Of a stretch of 5,741 bases of DNA, positions 5,734 to 5,741 are shown piece by piece; within the stretch, counting starts at the first letter, position 1, and every line of letters starts with the position of its first letter. The notes beneath the pieces are model-generated. The model was given only the letters and a program-made list of their open reading frames with translations, ran no database searches and was not told the origin of the DNA. The DNA is taken from positions 1 to 5,741 of the forward strand of contig QNAR01000115.1 in assembly GCA_003643975.1 (NCBI GenBank). Reading direction: 5' to 3'. Source of the stretch: Thermotogae bacterium. Lineage in GTDB: Bacteria; Thermotogota; Thermotogae; Petrotogales; Kosmotogaceae. Position numbers and translations under genes: made by a program.

Positions 5734-5741
5734 GGATGTAT

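Overview
The window looks like chromosomal DNA from a moderately AT-rich, probably thermophilic bacterium. The Lys/Glu/Ile-rich proteins, strong AGGAGG-type ribosome binding sites, tight gene overlaps and mix of ATG and GTG starts would suit a Thermotogota (Kosmotoga/Mesotoga-like) genome, and some Firmicutes would fit too. The taxon is an impression from composition and style, not a demonstrated assignment.

Plus strand, 1-3348: an uninterrupted operon of ABC-2-type export genes. It opens with the last 53 codons of an upstream gene, probably an ABC ATPase subunit. A six-segment ABC-2 permease follows (153-914), then a complete ABC ATPase (948-1706) and a large, about twelve-segment, internally duplicated permease (1663-3348). 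The junctions are an 11-nt overlap, a 33-nt gap and a 44-nt overlap, and each start has a good Shine-Dalgarno sequence. The simplest reading is two ATPase-permease pairs in series: (partial ATPase + small permease) and (ATPase + large permease). No substrate can be read from the sequence, and the operon promoter lies upstream of the window.

Plus strand, 3349-3900: an 84-nt AT-rich gap with a strong ribosome binding site leads to a 155-residue four-segment membrane protein of unknown function.

Minus strand, 5721-3895: a complete 608-residue ABC-F protein, a soluble ATPase with two nucleotide-binding domains (NBDs). This class generally works on ribosomes rather than in transport. It has two intact ATP sites, a short arm region and a long C-terminal coiled coil. 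It converges on the small membrane gene so tightly that the two stop codons lie side by side and the coding regions overlap by 6 nt. A hairpin inside the membrane gene is a candidate terminator for the ABC-F transcript.

No RNA genes, CRISPR arrays, insertion sequences, attachment sites or origins were seen. The window is mostly recognisable families. The points worth a second look are the tandem exporter layout, the duplicated permease, the overlapping convergent 3' ends with an embedded hairpin, and the unusual architecture of the ABC-F protein.
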